Notes: generated by a model not told the origin, from the sequence alone. Numbered from the stretch's first letter, positions 17,455 through 27,387 are shown. The stretch is DNA of 64,000 bases from Flavobacteriales bacterium (GCA_020635455.1 JACJZT010000003.1:496001-560000); one strand, 5' to 3'. Made by a program: numbers and translations.

Positions 17455-18644
17455 TACTGAATCACATTTAAACTTTTTCCTACTTTGGTAAAGGCTTCAA
17501 TGGCCTTATCGAGATGATGTTTTTCATGGCCGGCAGAAACCTGCACCCTTATTCTGGCCTGCCCCTTGGCAACGACCGGATAATAAAACCCGATCACATA
17601 AATACCCTCATCCAGAAGTTTTTCTGCAAAAATCTGTGACAATTTAGCATCGTACAACATGATTGGGCAAATGGGGTGAACACCGGGTTTAATATCGAAA
17701 CCGGCAGCGGTCATTTTCTCTCTGAAATATCTTGTATTCTCTTCAAGCTTGTCCCTTAGGTCGGTGGTTTCGCTAAGCATGTCGAATACTGCAATGGATG
17801 CACCAACGATGGAGGGTGCCACTGTATTGCTAAAAAGATAGGGCCTGGATCTCTGTCGAAGCATGTCGATGATCTCTTTGCGACCGCTGGTAAAACCTCC
17901 GGAAGCTCCACCCAAAGCCTTGCCAAGAGTGCCGGTAATGATATCGATCTTACCCATTACACCGCAATGTTCATGTGTGCCCCGTCCTGTTTTACCCATA
18001 AACCCGGAGGCATGACACTCATCAACCATGATCAATGCTTTATGTTTTTCGGCAAGTTCAACGATCTTATCCAAAGAGGCGATGGTTCCATCCATGCTGA
18101 ATACACCGTCTGTAACAATAATTCGATGCCGGCAATTTGCAGCTTCGATCAGTTTTTGTTCCAGATCGGCCATGTCGTTATTTGCATAACGAAATCTCTG
18201 AGCTTTGCACAATCTTACTCCATCAATGATGGAAGCATGATTCAAGGCATCGCTTATAATGGCATCCTGCTCATTGAACAGAGGCTCAAAAACACCGCCA
18301 TTTGCATCAAAGGCTGCCGCATACAGAATGGTGTCTTCCGTTCCTAAAAATTCCGATATTTTATCCTCCAGCGTCTTGTGAATATCCTGAGTACCACAAA
18401 TAAACCGTACGCTGCTCATGCCATATCCATGCTCATCAATGGCTTTCTTGGCAGCTTCAATAACCTTTGGGTGAGATGAAAGACCCAGGTAGTTGTTCGC
18501 GCAAAAATTAAGTACCTTTTTTCCATCCGAAAGGCTTATCTCAGCACCCTGAGGTGAGGTGATGATCCGTTCCTTTTTGTACAATCCGGCTTCCTGAATC
18601 TCGATAAGTTCATTTGTTAATACTGGTTTAAGGGTTTCGTACAT
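17454..18644 (-). CDS. kbl: Glycine C-acetyltransferase
   Basis: This PLP-dependent alpha-oxoamine synthase (396 aa) cleaves 2-amino-3-ketobutyrate with CoA to glycine and acetyl-CoA in threonine breakdown. I chose ATG 18644 ('MYETLKPVLTNELIEI') rather than 18710, because the extra 22 residues are not family-like. Motifs: 'CANNYLGLSSHPKV', 'DECHASGFMG', and the PLP Lys in 'TGTLGKALGGASGG'. No threonine dehydrogenase gene is adjacent; the downstream SDR is in its place but lacks the catalytic pair, so a partner role is uncertain. Confidence 0.9.
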   Translation of the reverse strand: MYETLKPVLTNELIEIQEAGLYKKERIITSPQGAEISLSDGKKVLNFCANNYLGLSSHPKVIEAAKKAIDEHGYGMSSVRFICGTQDIHKTLEDKISEFLGTEDTILYAAAFDANGGVFEPLFNEQDAIISDALNHASIIDGVRLCKAQRFRYANNDMADLEQKLIEAANCRHRIIVTDGVFSMDGTIASLDKIVELAEKHKALIMVDECHASGFMGKTGRGTHEHCGVMGKIDIITGTLGKALGGASGGFTSGRKEIIDMLRQRSRPYLFSNTVAPSIVGASIAVFDMLSETTDLRDKLEENTRYFREKMTAAGFDIKPGVHPICPIMLYDAKLSQIFAEKLLDEGIYVIGFYYPVVAKGQARIRVQVSAGHEKHHLDKAIEAFTKVGKSLNVIQ

Positions 18645-18798
18645 GATCGTATAAAATAAATGTTGAATAATTATTGCAAAGATATGTAGCACATGGGAGA
18701 AATGAATCATTCCAAAGCATGTAAACCTAAAACTTTTAGATTAAGTTTGAAATCCTTTTGGCATATCAATTGTTAAATTAACAACATAGAGTACATAC

Positions 18799-20973
18799 AT
18801 GGAAGAACCAAAAAAAGAGTCGGGTGAAAAAACGCGGATCGTTTTTAAAAGAAACCCCGAAAACAAAGAAGGTGGAGGCGATCAGAAACAGAATAATCCA
18901 ATTGATAGAAATAAAAAACCATCCGGTCCAAGATTTAATTTCTACTGGATATATGGCATATTGGCAGTAATATTTCTTTTCTTTTCCTATTACTCCAATA
19001 ATTCTGCCAAAACCATTACCACCAAAGAACTGAAGGAAATGCTGGTTAAACGCGATGTGCAGAAACTGGTGGTGGTAAATCGATCGAAGGCTGAAGTGTT
19101 CCTTACAGATAAGGCAAAGGAAAAAGATGAATACAAAAAAGACGTTGGTGATAAGTCGGTTTTTGCAGATAAAAATACGCCAAACTTTGTACTTGAAGAC
19201 ATTGGTGATTTTGAAACTTTCAGCAGAATTGTAGACAAAGCGCAGGGAGAGGTTGATGAAAATAACAGAGTACTTATTGATCCTCAGATACGAAGCAATT
19301 ATCTTCAGGAGTTTATGCCCTGGATCATCATGATCACTATTTTCGGTCTGTTTTGGTTCTTTATGATGCGCCGTGTTGGCGGGGGAGGCGGTCCGGGAGG
19401 TCAGATCTTTAACATCGGCAGAAGCAAGGCCCAATTATTTGAGAAAGACACCCGTGTAAACATTACCTTTAAGGATGTTGCAGGTTTGGAAGAAGCCAAG
19501 ACCGAAGTTATGGAGATCGTTGATTTTCTTAAGAACCCAAAAAAATATACAGATCTTGGGGGCAAGATCCCTAAAGGTGCTTTACTTATCGGTCCTCCGG
19601 GAACAGGAAAAACGCTCATGGCAAAGGCCGTTGCAGGTGAAGCCAACGTTCCCTTCTTTTCATTATCAGGTTCTGATTTTGTGGAAATGTTCGTGGGTGT
19701 GGGTGCCAGCCGTGTTCGCGATTTATTCAGGCAGGCAAAGGAAAAAGCTCCATGTATCATCTTTATCGATGAGATCGATGCCGTTGGAAGGGCCAGGGGA
19801 AAGAGTGCCATTCAGGGAGGAAATGATGAACGTGAAAACACACTTAACCAACTTCTTACCGAAATGGATGGATTCCAAACCGATTCAGGTGTAATTATAC
19901 TTGCAGCTACTAACCGACCGGACATTCTGGATTCGGCCTTGTTAAGACCGGGTCGTTTCGACCGTCAAATCTCCATCGATCGTCCGGATCTGGTAGGTCG
20001 TGAAATGATCTTTAAGGTTCACCTTAAAGGCTTAAAACTTGCCAAAGACATTGATCCCAAGAAACTTTCTGCACAAACGCCCGGTTTTGCCGGTGCCGAA
20101 ATTGCAAACGTTTGCAACGAAGCTGCCCTGATCGCTGCAAGAGGAAATAAGACCGAGATCAACATGCACGATTTTCAGGAAGCCATCGATCGTGTGATCG
20201 GGGGATTGGAAAAGAAAAACAAAATTATTTCTCCTGAAGAAAAGAAAATAGTTGCATACCACGAAGCCGGTCATGCCATTGTAGGCTGGTTTCTGGAACA
20301 TGCCGACCCCTTGGTAAAAGTTTCCATTGTTCCAAGAGGAGTTGCAGCACTAGGTTATGCGCAGTATTTACCCAAGGAGCAGTATCTGTACCGAACCGAG
20401 CAATTGGTAGACATGATTTGTATGACCCTTGGCGGAAGAGTAGCAGAAGATGTTTGTTTTGGAAAGATCTCAACGGGCGCACAGAACGACCTTGAAAAAA
20501 TAACCAAAATGGCCTATGCCATGGTTACCATGTACGGTATGAGTGAAAAAGTTGGTCATGTTTCTTTTAGGGATGATGCAGGTGAATTTGGAATGATCGG
20601 TAAGCCGTATTCCGAAGAAACTTCCAAACTCATCGATCAGGAGGTAAGGGTTATCATCGACAATGCTTTTGAAAAGACCCGAAAATTGATCATTGAACAC
20701 AGAGACGATCTTGAAAAACTTGCACAGGCATTGTTGAACAAAGAAATACTTTTCCAACAGGATCTTGAAGAACTTATTGGTAAAAGGCCTTTTGATACCA
20801 AAACCACCTATCAGGAATACATGGATAAACCGGATGTGAACGAGGATGAACAGGTGGAAGAAACCAATTTAGAGAACTCATCAACGGAACGTATTTCATC
20901 CGATACAGAAAAGGTCGCTTCTACCAATACCTCTGAAGAACCCATTGTTGAATCTGAGGGCAATAAAGAATAA
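18799..20973 (+). CDS. ftsH: ATP-dependent zinc metalloprotease FtsH
   Basis: FtsH is a hexameric membrane AAA+ protease that degrades misfolded membrane proteins. The 724-residue protein has two membrane helices (about 50-70 and 173-193), an extracytoplasmic domain between them, then the AAA module: Walker A 'GPPGTGKT', Walker B 'IIFIDEID', second region of homology 'ATNRPDILDSALLRPGRFDR'. The M41 protease site 'HEAGH' follows. The C-terminal tail (about 680-724) is acidic and Ser/Thr-rich. A 7-bp inverted repeat at 18770-18784 lies in the kbl-ftsH divergent region. Confidence 0.95.
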   Translation: MEEPKKESGEKTRIVFKRNPENKEGGGDQKQNNPIDRNKKPSGPRFNFYWIYGILAVIFLFFSYYSNNSAKTITTKELKEMLVKRDVQKLVVVNRSKAEVFLTDKAKEKDEYKKDVGDKSVFADKNTPNFVLEDIGDFETFSRIVDKAQGEVDENNRVLIDPQIRSNYLQEFMPWIIMITIFGLFWFFMMRRVGGGGGPGGQIFNIGRSKAQLFEKDTRVNITFKDVAGLEEAKTEVMEIVDFLKNPKKYTDLGGKIPKGALLIGPPGTGKTLMAKAVAGEANVPFFSLSGSDFVEMFVGVGASRVRDLFRQAKEKAPCIIFIDEIDAVGRARGKSAIQGGNDERENTLNQLLTEMDGFQTDSGVIILAATNRPDILDSALLRPGRFDRQISIDRPDLVGREMIFKVHLKGLKLAKDIDPKKLSAQTPGFAGAEIANVCNEAALIAARGNKTEINMHDFQEAIDRVIGGLEKKNKIISPEEKKIVAYHEAGHAIVGWFLEHADPLVKVSIVPRGVAALGYAQYLPKEQYLYRTEQLVDMICMTLGGRVAEDVCFGKISTGAQNDLEKITKMAYAMVTMYGMSEKVGHVSFRDDAGEFGMIGKPYSEETSKLIDQEVRVIIDNAFEKTRKLIIEHRDDLEKLAQALLNKEILFQQDLEELIGKRPFDTKTTYQEYMDKPDVNEDEQVEETNLENSSTERISSDTEKVASTNTSEEPIVESEGNKE

Positions 20974-21054
20974 TTCATTTTGGTCGATTTTTAAGTATAC
21001 CCTGACCGAGATAATCCTGCCATAACAATAAATGATTCAATTTAGCATTCTATA

Positions 21055-23148
21055 ATGAACATGACGCTTAAAAAAATAGTCCTGGTACTGGTGCCTGTTT
21101 CCCTGTTGGGTACAGGCTTTTATATGAAATCGCTCGATTCGGAAAAGAGTTCCCTTTTGCCGGCAATTCTTGAAAATTTAAAATACCTGCATTACAATCC
21201 TCCGGCAATCAACGATGAGTTTTCGAAAAAGGCTTTTGATGAATTCATCAATACACTCGATGCCGGAAAACGATTTTTTACAGAGGAGGACCTTAAAAAA
21301 CTATCGATATACAAGAACAGGGTCGATGACCTTGCGCTTGAAGGAAACTATGAATTCTTCGACAAAACCATGAACATCTTTGAAGGAAGGATGAATCAGT
21401 TTCAGTTTTGGTATAAAGAAATCCTCTCTAAACCCATGGATTTTGATCTCGATGAAACCTATGAAGTATCGGATGACCAACCCTTTTGTAAAAATGATGC
21501 GGAATTAAAGGAAAGGCTCAGAAAGTCACTCAAATATGCCGTTCTCACACGACTTGCAAGTAGTATTGAAACACAGAACAGTGCAAAACTAAAACCGGAC
21601 TCGGCTTTTGTTGAGTACAGTATGGATACCCTTGAAGCGAGAGCTCGAAAAGGAGTACTTAAAACTCAGGACGATTATGTGTCGCGATGGAGAAAAATAA
21701 AACACGAAGAAAAAATCAGTTATTACATCAATTCCGTAACATCTGTATTCGATCCTCACACCAATTATTTTCCACCTGCAGATAAAGAAAATTTTGACAT
21801 TAACATGTCAGGCCGGTTGGAAGGCATTGGTGCATCGCTTCAGGAAAAAGACGGATATATAAAAATTGTGCGGATCGTTCCGGGGAGCCCTTCTGCCCTG
21901 CAAGGTGAATTAAAGGAAGGTGATGTTATCCTGAAGGTGGCGCAGGGTAGTGATGATCCGGTTGATGTTGTTAACATGCCTATGGATGATGCAATTCAGA
22001 TGATAAGAGGGCCTAAAGGTACCGAGGTTCGTTTAACCGTTAAAAAACCGGATGGCAGCATTAAGGTCATAAAGATCATAAGGGATGTTGTAATTCTTGA
22101 AGAGACCTTTGCAAAGTCTGTAATTTTAGAAGACGAAGATCATGTTAAAACAGGGTATATCTTTTTACCAAGTTTCTATACCGATATGTCGGGAAAAAGT
22201 AGCAGAACCTGTTCAAAGGACGTAAAGAATGAAATTATCAAACTTAAGAAAGCCGGTGTGAAGAGCCTCGTGATCGATCTGAGAAACAATGGAGGTGGTT
22301 CGCTTCAGGATGTGGTTACCATGGGAGGTTTGTTTATTGAAAAAGGGCCCATAGTTCAGGTTAAAACAAGAGGAGAAAGCGCAGAGTTTCTGGAAGACCG
22401 GGACCCAAAGGTTGAATGGGATGGTCCATTGGTAATAATGGTGAATCAATACAGTGCCTCTGCCAGTGAAATATTGGCAGCGGCTATGCAGGATTATAAA
22501 AGGGGTATTGTAATTGGCAGCAATCAAACTTTTGGTAAAGGAACCGTGCAGCGGTTTATTGACCTTAACGAGACCATAAGAAGCAAAAATGCTGCAGAAT
22601 ACGGTTCCTTAAAGATCACGATACAGAAATTTTATAGAATTAATGGTGGCGCAACACAACTCAAAGGAGTAAGTTCGGATATCATGCTTCCCGATAATTT
22701 TGCTTACCTAAAAGCCGGCGAGGCTGAGCAGGATTACCCAATGCCCTGGGATAAAATTAAAGCTGCCAATTATTCGGAATACAAGAATTACCTCAAAAAC
22801 CTGTCGATGGTAAAGGCCAATGCTTCCAAACGCATCCGCTCGTCTGAAGCCTTCAATTTGATCGAAGAGAATGCGAAAAGGATAAAGGAACAGGACGAAA
22901 GAACTTCTTACAGTCTTAAATTATCCGACTATCTGGAAGAACAGAAACTTCGCAATCAACAAAATGAATCCCTGAAAAAAGCGTTTGAAGAAAACCTTAG
23001 CCTTATTGTGAGTTCATTGCCGGAGGATGAGGAAGCCATGAAAGGAGACGAATCGAAAAAAGCCAGGGCAAAAGATTGGCACAAATCCTTATTAAAGGAC
23101 CCCTATTTATTCGAAGCTCTTCAAATTTCGGAAGATATGCTCAAATAA
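21055..23148 (+). CDS. Carboxy-terminal processing (tail-specific) protease, S41 family
   Basis: The 697-residue periplasmic protease has an N-terminal signal anchor (about residues 5-22) and an N-terminal DUF3340-like helical domain. A PDZ domain follows (about 245-340, 'LEGIGASLQEKDGYIKIVRI'), then an S41 domain with the catalytic Ser in 'NQYSASASEILAAAMQDY' and Lys in 'NQTFGKGTVQRF'. A charged C-terminal region carries the tail found in E. coli Prc. It trims the C-termini of periplasmic proteins and is expected to act on envelope substrates. Confidence 0.92.
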   Translation: MNMTLKKIVLVLVPVSLLGTGFYMKSLDSEKSSLLPAILENLKYLHYNPPAINDEFSKKAFDEFINTLDAGKRFFTEEDLKKLSIYKNRVDDLALEGNYEFFDKTMNIFEGRMNQFQFWYKEILSKPMDFDLDETYEVSDDQPFCKNDAELKERLRKSLKYAVLTRLASSIETQNSAKLKPDSAFVEYSMDTLEARARKGVLKTQDDYVSRWRKIKHEEKISYYINSVTSVFDPHTNYFPPADKENFDINMSGRLEGIGASLQEKDGYIKIVRIVPGSPSALQGELKEGDVILKVAQGSDDPVDVVNMPMDDAIQMIRGPKGTEVRLTVKKPDGSIKVIKIIRDVVILEETFAKSVILEDEDHVKTGYIFLPSFYTDMSGKSSRTCSKDVKNEIIKLKKAGVKSLVIDLRNNGGGSLQDVVTMGGLFIEKGPIVQVKTRGESAEFLEDRDPKVEWDGPLVIMVNQYSASASEILAAAMQDYKRGIVIGSNQTFGKGTVQRFIDLNETIRSKNAAEYGSLKITIQKFYRINGGATQLKGVSSDIMLPDNFAYLKAGEAEQDYPMPWDKIKAANYSEYKNYLKNLSMVKANASKRIRSSEAFNLIEENAKRIKEQDERTSYSLKLSDYLEEQKLRNQQNESLKKAFEENLSLIVSSLPEDEEAMKGDESKKARAKDWHKSLLKDPYLFEALQISEDMLK

Positions 23149-23185
23149 ATTATTGCACCAAAAATGCTTTTATTATATTGCGTCT

Positions 23186-23398
23186 ATGGAAGAACTAATT
23201 AAAATGATCACGGACAAAACGGGTATTAGTGCCGATCAGGCGCAAACTGCTATTAAAACGGTTTCAGGATTCTTAAAAGACAAATTGCCCGGAGGATTGG
23301 GCAATCAGGTAGAGAATTTTTTGGAAAAAGGCAGCATTGACACAGAAAATATTATGAATGACCTAAAAGGGTCTCTTGGTAATTTATTTGGAAATTAG
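23186..23398 (+). CDS. Small hypothetical protein
   Basis: I chose ATG 23186 (70 aa); an upstream TTG at 23153 adds an implausible N-terminus. The sequence is amphipathic, with 'EELIKMITDKTGISADQAQT' and a Gly/Leu/Asn-rich end 'GSLGNLFGN'. It resembles short DUF2267/DUF2780-like helical proteins, but I cannot place it in a named family with confidence. It begins 37 nt after the protease gene and may be cotranscribed with it. Confidence 0.6.
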   Translation: MEELIKMITDKTGISADQAQTAIKTVSGFLKDKLPGGLGNQVENFLEKGSIDTENIMNDLKGSLGNLFGN

Positions 23399-23650
23399 TT
23401 CATCCTCAAAAGAGGCTTATCTTTTGGGTTCGGTAGCTCTGGTCTTTTGATGCCAGTTTTGAAGAACCTTCATTGAATCTGCAGTCTGCGTCGTAAATTA
23501 TTCCAAACTTCACAAAAGCTTTAATTTGTAAGAGCAATGCTGCCAATGGCGAACTCAATTTAATTCCTGATTTTGCTCATACCGTCCATTACGTTTTCGA
23601 TTTAAGCTTATATTCGCAAGAAGTTGAGCTACACTTAAAAACTATCCATT

Positions 23651-24580
23651 TTGAACCAAAATCAAGAAAATCTACTAAGCAGAATATCCGAAAAATTTGA
23701 GTCCATCGACCAAAATCCATATACCCACCTGGAAGGATTGATCTGGGCCAAACCCATTACGTATTGGGATTATATTCAAACCGACGCCTTGTTAAATCTT
23801 CAAATCCAGAGAACAACACTCCCGGATGAGATGGTATTTATTATGTACCATCAAATTAACGAACTGTTGTTTAAAATGATCTTGTGGGAAATTGATCAGG
23901 TGGCCGTTAAAGACGATCTGACCGTTGATTTTTTCTCAGAACGCCTCAACAGGATCAGCCGATATTTTGATATGCTTACTTCTTCGTTCAGCATCATGCA
24001 GGAAGGAATGGAGCCCGAACAATATCTGAAGTTCAGGAATACCCTGACCCCTGCATCCGGTTTTCAAAGTGCCCAATACCGCCTCATTGAATTTGCGTCA
24101 ACCGAATTAATAAATCTTATCGATGCTCGTTACCGCCCAACCATTGATCGCAACACACCTTATGAACATGCATACGAACATCTATACTGGCATGCAGCCG
24201 GAAAAGATCATTCTACAGGCAAAAAAAGTACCTTAATTCAATTGTTCGAGAAAAAATATAAGTCGTTTTTTCTCAGAAAAATGGAATCTTACAATACCAT
24301 TAATTTATGGACAAAGTACAAGTCGCTTCCTGAACATGACAGATCGGACGCAAAACTGATCGAATCCATGCGTCATTACGACCATACCGTCAATATAACC
24401 TGGGTAATGGCACATTATTATGCAGCTGAAAAATATCTGGAAAGTGGTGGTAAAACTGCAGAAGCGACCGGTGGCAGCGACTGGAAAAAATACATGCTGC
24501 CCAAATACCAGAAGAGGATTTTCTTTCCGGACCTGTGGTCGGAAGACGAAATTAAAAACTGGGGAGAACAAGCAGGATAA
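23651..24580 (+). CDS. kynA: Tryptophan 2,3-dioxygenase
   Basis: This 309-residue heme protein opens the indole ring of L-tryptophan to N-formylkynurenine, the first step of the kynurenine pathway. The TDO signatures are clear: 'LEGLIWAKPITYWDYIQTDA', 'DEMVFIMYHQINELLFKMIL', 'GFQSAQYRLIEF', and the heme-ligand helix containing 'THHYDHTVNITWVMAHYY'-type residues (here 'RHYDHTVNITWVMAHYY'). A Gly-rich 'EATGGSDWKKYM' near the end matches the TDO loop. It starts with TTG; I see no better ATG. No kynB or kynU gene is adjacent. Confidence 0.92.
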   Translation: MNQNQENLLSRISEKFESIDQNPYTHLEGLIWAKPITYWDYIQTDALLNLQIQRTTLPDEMVFIMYHQINELLFKMILWEIDQVAVKDDLTVDFFSERLNRISRYFDMLTSSFSIMQEGMEPEQYLKFRNTLTPASGFQSAQYRLIEFASTELINLIDARYRPTIDRNTPYEHAYEHLYWHAAGKDHSTGKKSTLIQLFEKKYKSFFLRKMESYNTINLWTKYKSLPEHDRSDAKLIESMRHYDHTVNITWVMAHYYAAEKYLESGGKTAEATGGSDWKKYMLPKYQKRIFFPDLWSEDEIKNWGEQAG

Positions 24581-24660
24581 TTGTCGATTTTTTTACACTG
24601 ATTCTCAGTGTTTTATAATTATTTTCCTGAAAAACTGGATTTTTAGCTTTTTCATTTGTA

Positions 24661-24668
24661 TACCTTTG
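24661..24668 (+). promoter_or_regulatory. -7 element for the diheme cytochrome gene
   Basis: TACCTTTG matches TAnnTTTG. Only 7 nt separate it from the ATG, so the mRNA may be leaderless or nearly so. Confidence 0.5.
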
Positions 24669-24675
24669 AGTTACT

Positions 24676-25656
24676 ATGAAACTAATTTTAAAGATTCTTG
24701 CAGGCATTGTAATTCTGGTTTTAGGCTTTGTGATTTTTGTTTTGGTTACCTACGACAAAAAGTTCGATGCACCCTATCCTGAATTGACTGCAAGCACCGA
24801 TTCATCTGTTATCGCAAGAGGTAAATACCTGGCATACGGACCTGCACACTGCGGCACATGTCACGTTCCAATGGACAAGATCATGGATGTAGAAAATGGA
24901 GAACTCATTCCATTGAGTGGAGGTTGGGAACTCAACATTCCTCCGGGATCTTTCAGGGCGCCTAATTTAACACCGGATAAAGAGACCGGAATAGGAAATT
25001 ATACCGATGCTGATATAGCCCGTACCCTAAGATATATGGTAAATAAAAACGGGGGATGCGTTTTTCCGTTTATGCCCTTCCAGGAATTAAGTGATGAGGA
25101 TCTCACTGCTGTAATTTCCTATCTTAGATCACAACCGGCAGTTGAACATAAATTGGAAAGAACAAAATTATCTTTCCTGGGAAAAATGATCTCGGCTCTC
25201 GGTATGATCAAACCCGAAGGACCTAAAAAAACTCCTGCGCAATCGATCAAGGCAGATACGACTGCAGTATATGGAGAATATCTGGCCAATTACGTGGCGA
25301 ATTGTGTAGGTTGCCATACCGAGAGGGATCTAAAAACCGGGGAGTTCGTTGGTAAACCTTTTGCAGGAGGGTTTTACTTTGAACCGGATTATTTTTCAAA
25401 AGGATATTCATTTGTTTCACCTAACCTTACCCCGGATCCAGGAACAGGTCATATTGCTAATTGGGATCGCAACACCTTTATTGCCAGATTTAAAGCAAAA
25501 CGTGTTTATGAAGGAAGCCCGATGCCATGGGGTGCCTTTTCGAGGATCAATGAAAATGATGTGATCGCTATTTACAATTATCTGCAAACACTCACTCCGG
25601 TCGCAAATAAAATTGATCAGATCGTTTTTAAACCCGGAGAAAAACCAAAGGGATAA
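24676..25656 (+). CDS. Diheme cytochrome c
   Basis: The protein (326 aa) has an N-terminal membrane anchor (about residues 5-25) and two heme c attachment motifs, 'CGTCH' (C59, C62, H63) and 'CVGCH' (C210, C213, H214). The two domains share the order CxxCH, 'GGW/GGF...P', 'NLTPD', 'WD/YTD', and a Met-containing 'MPF/MPW' that may supply the axial Met. This is the two-domain class often paired with alcohol/aldehyde or other periplasmic dehydrogenases, but no dehydrogenase is adjacent. Electron donor and acceptor cannot be assigned. Confidence 0.88.
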   Translation: MKLILKILAGIVILVLGFVIFVLVTYDKKFDAPYPELTASTDSSVIARGKYLAYGPAHCGTCHVPMDKIMDVENGELIPLSGGWELNIPPGSFRAPNLTPDKETGIGNYTDADIARTLRYMVNKNGGCVFPFMPFQELSDEDLTAVISYLRSQPAVEHKLERTKLSFLGKMISALGMIKPEGPKKTPAQSIKADTTAVYGEYLANYVANCVGCHTERDLKTGEFVGKPFAGGFYFEPDYFSKGYSFVSPNLTPDPGTGHIANWDRNTFIARFKAKRVYEGSPMPWGAFSRINENDVIAIYNYLQTLTPVANKIDQIVFKPGEKPKG

Positions 25657-25697
25657 ACGAAAGAAAATAAGATTTCCTTTAATGCAATAGTTTAAGT

Positions 25698-25705
25698 TAT
25701 TTTTG
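25698..25705 (+). promoter_or_regulatory. -7 element for the T9SS cargo gene
   Basis: TATTTTTG fits TAnnTTTG, 9 nt before the ATG at 25715. Confidence 0.5.
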
Positions 25706-25714
25706 CCTTAAGCT

Positions 25715-26413
25715 ATGTTCAGATCAATAATTGCACCTCTTTTATTGCTTACGTTTATAATGGTGAGTAACAGCTCATTTGCACAGCTTAAATTTCCCAA
25801 CGGAAACAACCTTAAGCTTATTACTTCCGATAATGTATTATACCTCGAAACCAGGATCCTGTTTACGGTCGGTAAAAACAAGGTGGAAGATTATAAATGG
25901 AAGAAAATTTCAGATTCGCTCGACACACGCTGGCTTGTAACTTCTTGTTTTAATGGCGATTGCAGAAATGATCTACTTGATACCGGAACGTTTCACAGCG
26001 ATTTCGGTCTGAATGACACAACCTGCTTTATTGCTTTCCATGTTGAAAGTCATGACCTGAATGGCCGTTCTAAAATAAAATACAAGGTCTATCATAAATC
26101 AAACCCATCTGATTCTGCAATACTTACGTACGATATAACCTATGCCGGTCTGAGTGGTATTGATAAACAGGGTTTTAATAAGCCTATCGTGTGGCCCAAC
26201 CCTTCTTCAGAGTTAATTTTCCTGAACAACCTTAGATCGGGATCAAGAATTCAAATCGTTAATACTGAAGGACAATTGGTATATGACCAGATAAGTACTC
26301 AAAAGGACACCGCTATAAACTTAATTCAGCATTTAAAAAACAACGGTGTTTATCAATTAATCATCATACAACCGGATAGCTTAATCCGTAAAAAGCTGGT
26401 TTTCAGCCAATAA
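25715..26413 (+). CDS. Secreted protein with a T9SS type A sorting domain
   Basis: The 232-residue protein has a signal peptide ending 'NSSFAQ', a middle part with four cysteines ('TSCFNGDCRNDLLDTG', 'DTTCFIAF'), and a C-terminal T9SS type A sorting domain (about 165-232): 'KPIVWPNPSSELIFLNNLRS', 'IVNTEGQLVYD', 'NNGVYQLIIIQP'. It should be exported by the type IX secretion system and attached to the cell surface or released. I see no enzyme motif in the middle part; two disulfides are possible. The presence of this domain is strong support for Bacteroidota. Confidence 0.85.
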   Translation: MFRSIIAPLLLLTFIMVSNSSFAQLKFPNGNNLKLITSDNVLYLETRILFTVGKNKVEDYKWKKISDSLDTRWLVTSCFNGDCRNDLLDTGTFHSDFGLNDTTCFIAFHVESHDLNGRSKIKYKVYHKSNPSDSAILTYDITYAGLSGIDKQGFNKPIVWPNPSSELIFLNNLRSGSRIQIVNTEGQLVYDQISTQKDTAINLIQHLKNNGVYQLIIIQPDSLIRKKLVFSQ

Positions 26414-26549
26414 TACTTTCTTTCCGAATTCTTGATCACAGGTATCGTCTTTATACAAACAATAGTATAAGACAACCTGTTATAAGAACACCTGAATTAA
26501 AACATAAACGAACATGATGGTAGTCAGTTCAGGAAACGAATACCAAGGC

Positions 26550-26557
26550 TAACTTTG
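26550..26557 (+). promoter_or_regulatory. -7 element for the thioredoxin-like gene
   Basis: TAACTTTG fits TAnnTTTG and lies 19 nt before the ATG at 26577, the commonest spacing seen in this window. Confidence 0.6.
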
Positions 26558-26576
26558 TAATGAATTAAATCGATCG

Positions 26577-27182
26577 ATGCAAAACGAAAAACTAAGCAAG
26601 GATACCTATAGAGAATATTTTGGCAAAGGTGTTGATTTTGAGACCTATTTAAAAAATATGAAACTTGAAATACTAAGTAAACCGACGTATGAGAAGGCAA
26701 AATATCTACCCTTAAATCTTCACAGGACGAAAAAATGGTTAAAAAATTTTAAGGTAGATCCTGCATTTAACAAATGTATTTCAAAGGAGGACGACAAGAT
26801 CTTGTGGCTGGTTATAACGGAAACCTGGTGTGGAGACGCTTCTCAAATCGTTCCAATTATTCATAAACTTGCTGTTGCATCGGATGGTATCATTGACCTG
26901 AGGTTGATCAAAAGAGATGATAACCCGGAATTGATGAACGCGCATCTTACCAATGGCTCACGTTCAATTCCAAAACTTTTACAGTTCGACACATCTTTCA
27001 ATCTTACCGGAACCTGGGGTCCCCGCCCAAAAGTAGCTCAGGACCTTGTAATGACTTTAAAATCCAATCCGGAAACCGCTGCTACCTATTCTCATGATCT
27101 ACACAAATGGTACGCTCTTGATAGGGGAATAAGTGTTCAAAACGAACTTGAAGAGATGGTTTGTGGAATGCTTGTAGAGTAG
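26577..27182 (+). CDS. Thioredoxin-fold protein with a single active-site cysteine
   Basis: The 201-residue cytoplasmic protein contains the thioredoxin-like core 'LWLVITETWCGDASQIVPII' (about 76-95), where the usual CxxC is C85-G-D-A. Only one active-site cysteine remains. This WCGDA form is common in a family of Bacteroidota/Firmicutes thioredoxin-like proteins and may act in monothiol chemistry; that is inference. The conserved 'GSRSIPKLLQFD' cis-Pro loop and 'GTWGPRP' follow. Its last 33 nt lie inside the 238-bp repeat that flanks the insertion element, and the gene is intact. Confidence 0.82.
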   Translation: MQNEKLSKDTYREYFGKGVDFETYLKNMKLEILSKPTYEKAKYLPLNLHRTKKWLKNFKVDPAFNKCISKEDDKILWLVITETWCGDASQIVPIIHKLAVASDGIIDLRLIKRDDNPELMNAHLTNGSRSIPKLLQFDTSFNLTGTWGPRPKVAQDLVMTLKSNPETAATYSHDLHKWYALDRGISVQNELEEMVCGMLVE

Positions 27183-27387
27183 ATAAATGAACAGATCCGG
27201 AATAAAATATTCCGAATCATATACTCCTTCGGTAAGAGGAGTAATTATTTAAACTATTGGGAGTGTATAGTTAATTTAACCGGCAAAAAAGTCTTTCATC
27301 CTGTCGAAGAAACCTTTTTCCTTATGAGATTCAGAAGGAATGAAATTTTCGGATGATTCAAGTTTTTTGATGAGTTCCTTTTCTTCT
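27150..27387. repeat. 238-bp direct repeat, left copy (target-site duplication)
   Basis: This stretch is repeated without any difference I can find at 29034-29271, with a constant offset of 1884 nt. It begins inside the last codons of the thioredoxin-like gene and ends in what was the 3' part of dnaJ, so the left copy carries a 112-nt dnaJ remnant (27276-27387, minus sense). The two copies directly abut the inverted-repeat ends of the insertion element, as expected for a very long target-site duplication. Confidence 0.92.
27223..27246. terminator. Bidirectional terminator within the duplicated segment
   Basis: ACTCCT/AGGAGT stem with an 8-nt loop and T-rich flank; an adjacent 7-bp CGGAATA/TATTCCG hairpin lies at 27198-27214. 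The pair originally separated the convergent thioredoxin-like gene and dnaJ. An identical copy exists at 29107-29130, so both genes still have one. Confidence 0.6.

Noticed and set aside
18770..18784. 7-bp inverted repeat between kbl and ftsH as an operator
   Set aside because: Short and AT-rich (TTGTTAA/TTAACAA); chance occurrence is likely, so it is only mentioned under ftsH.
27276..27387. dnaJ pseudogene fragment
   Set aside because: It is only the duplicated target sequence of the insertion element, not a separate broken gene; the intact dnaJ lies at 29160-30290.
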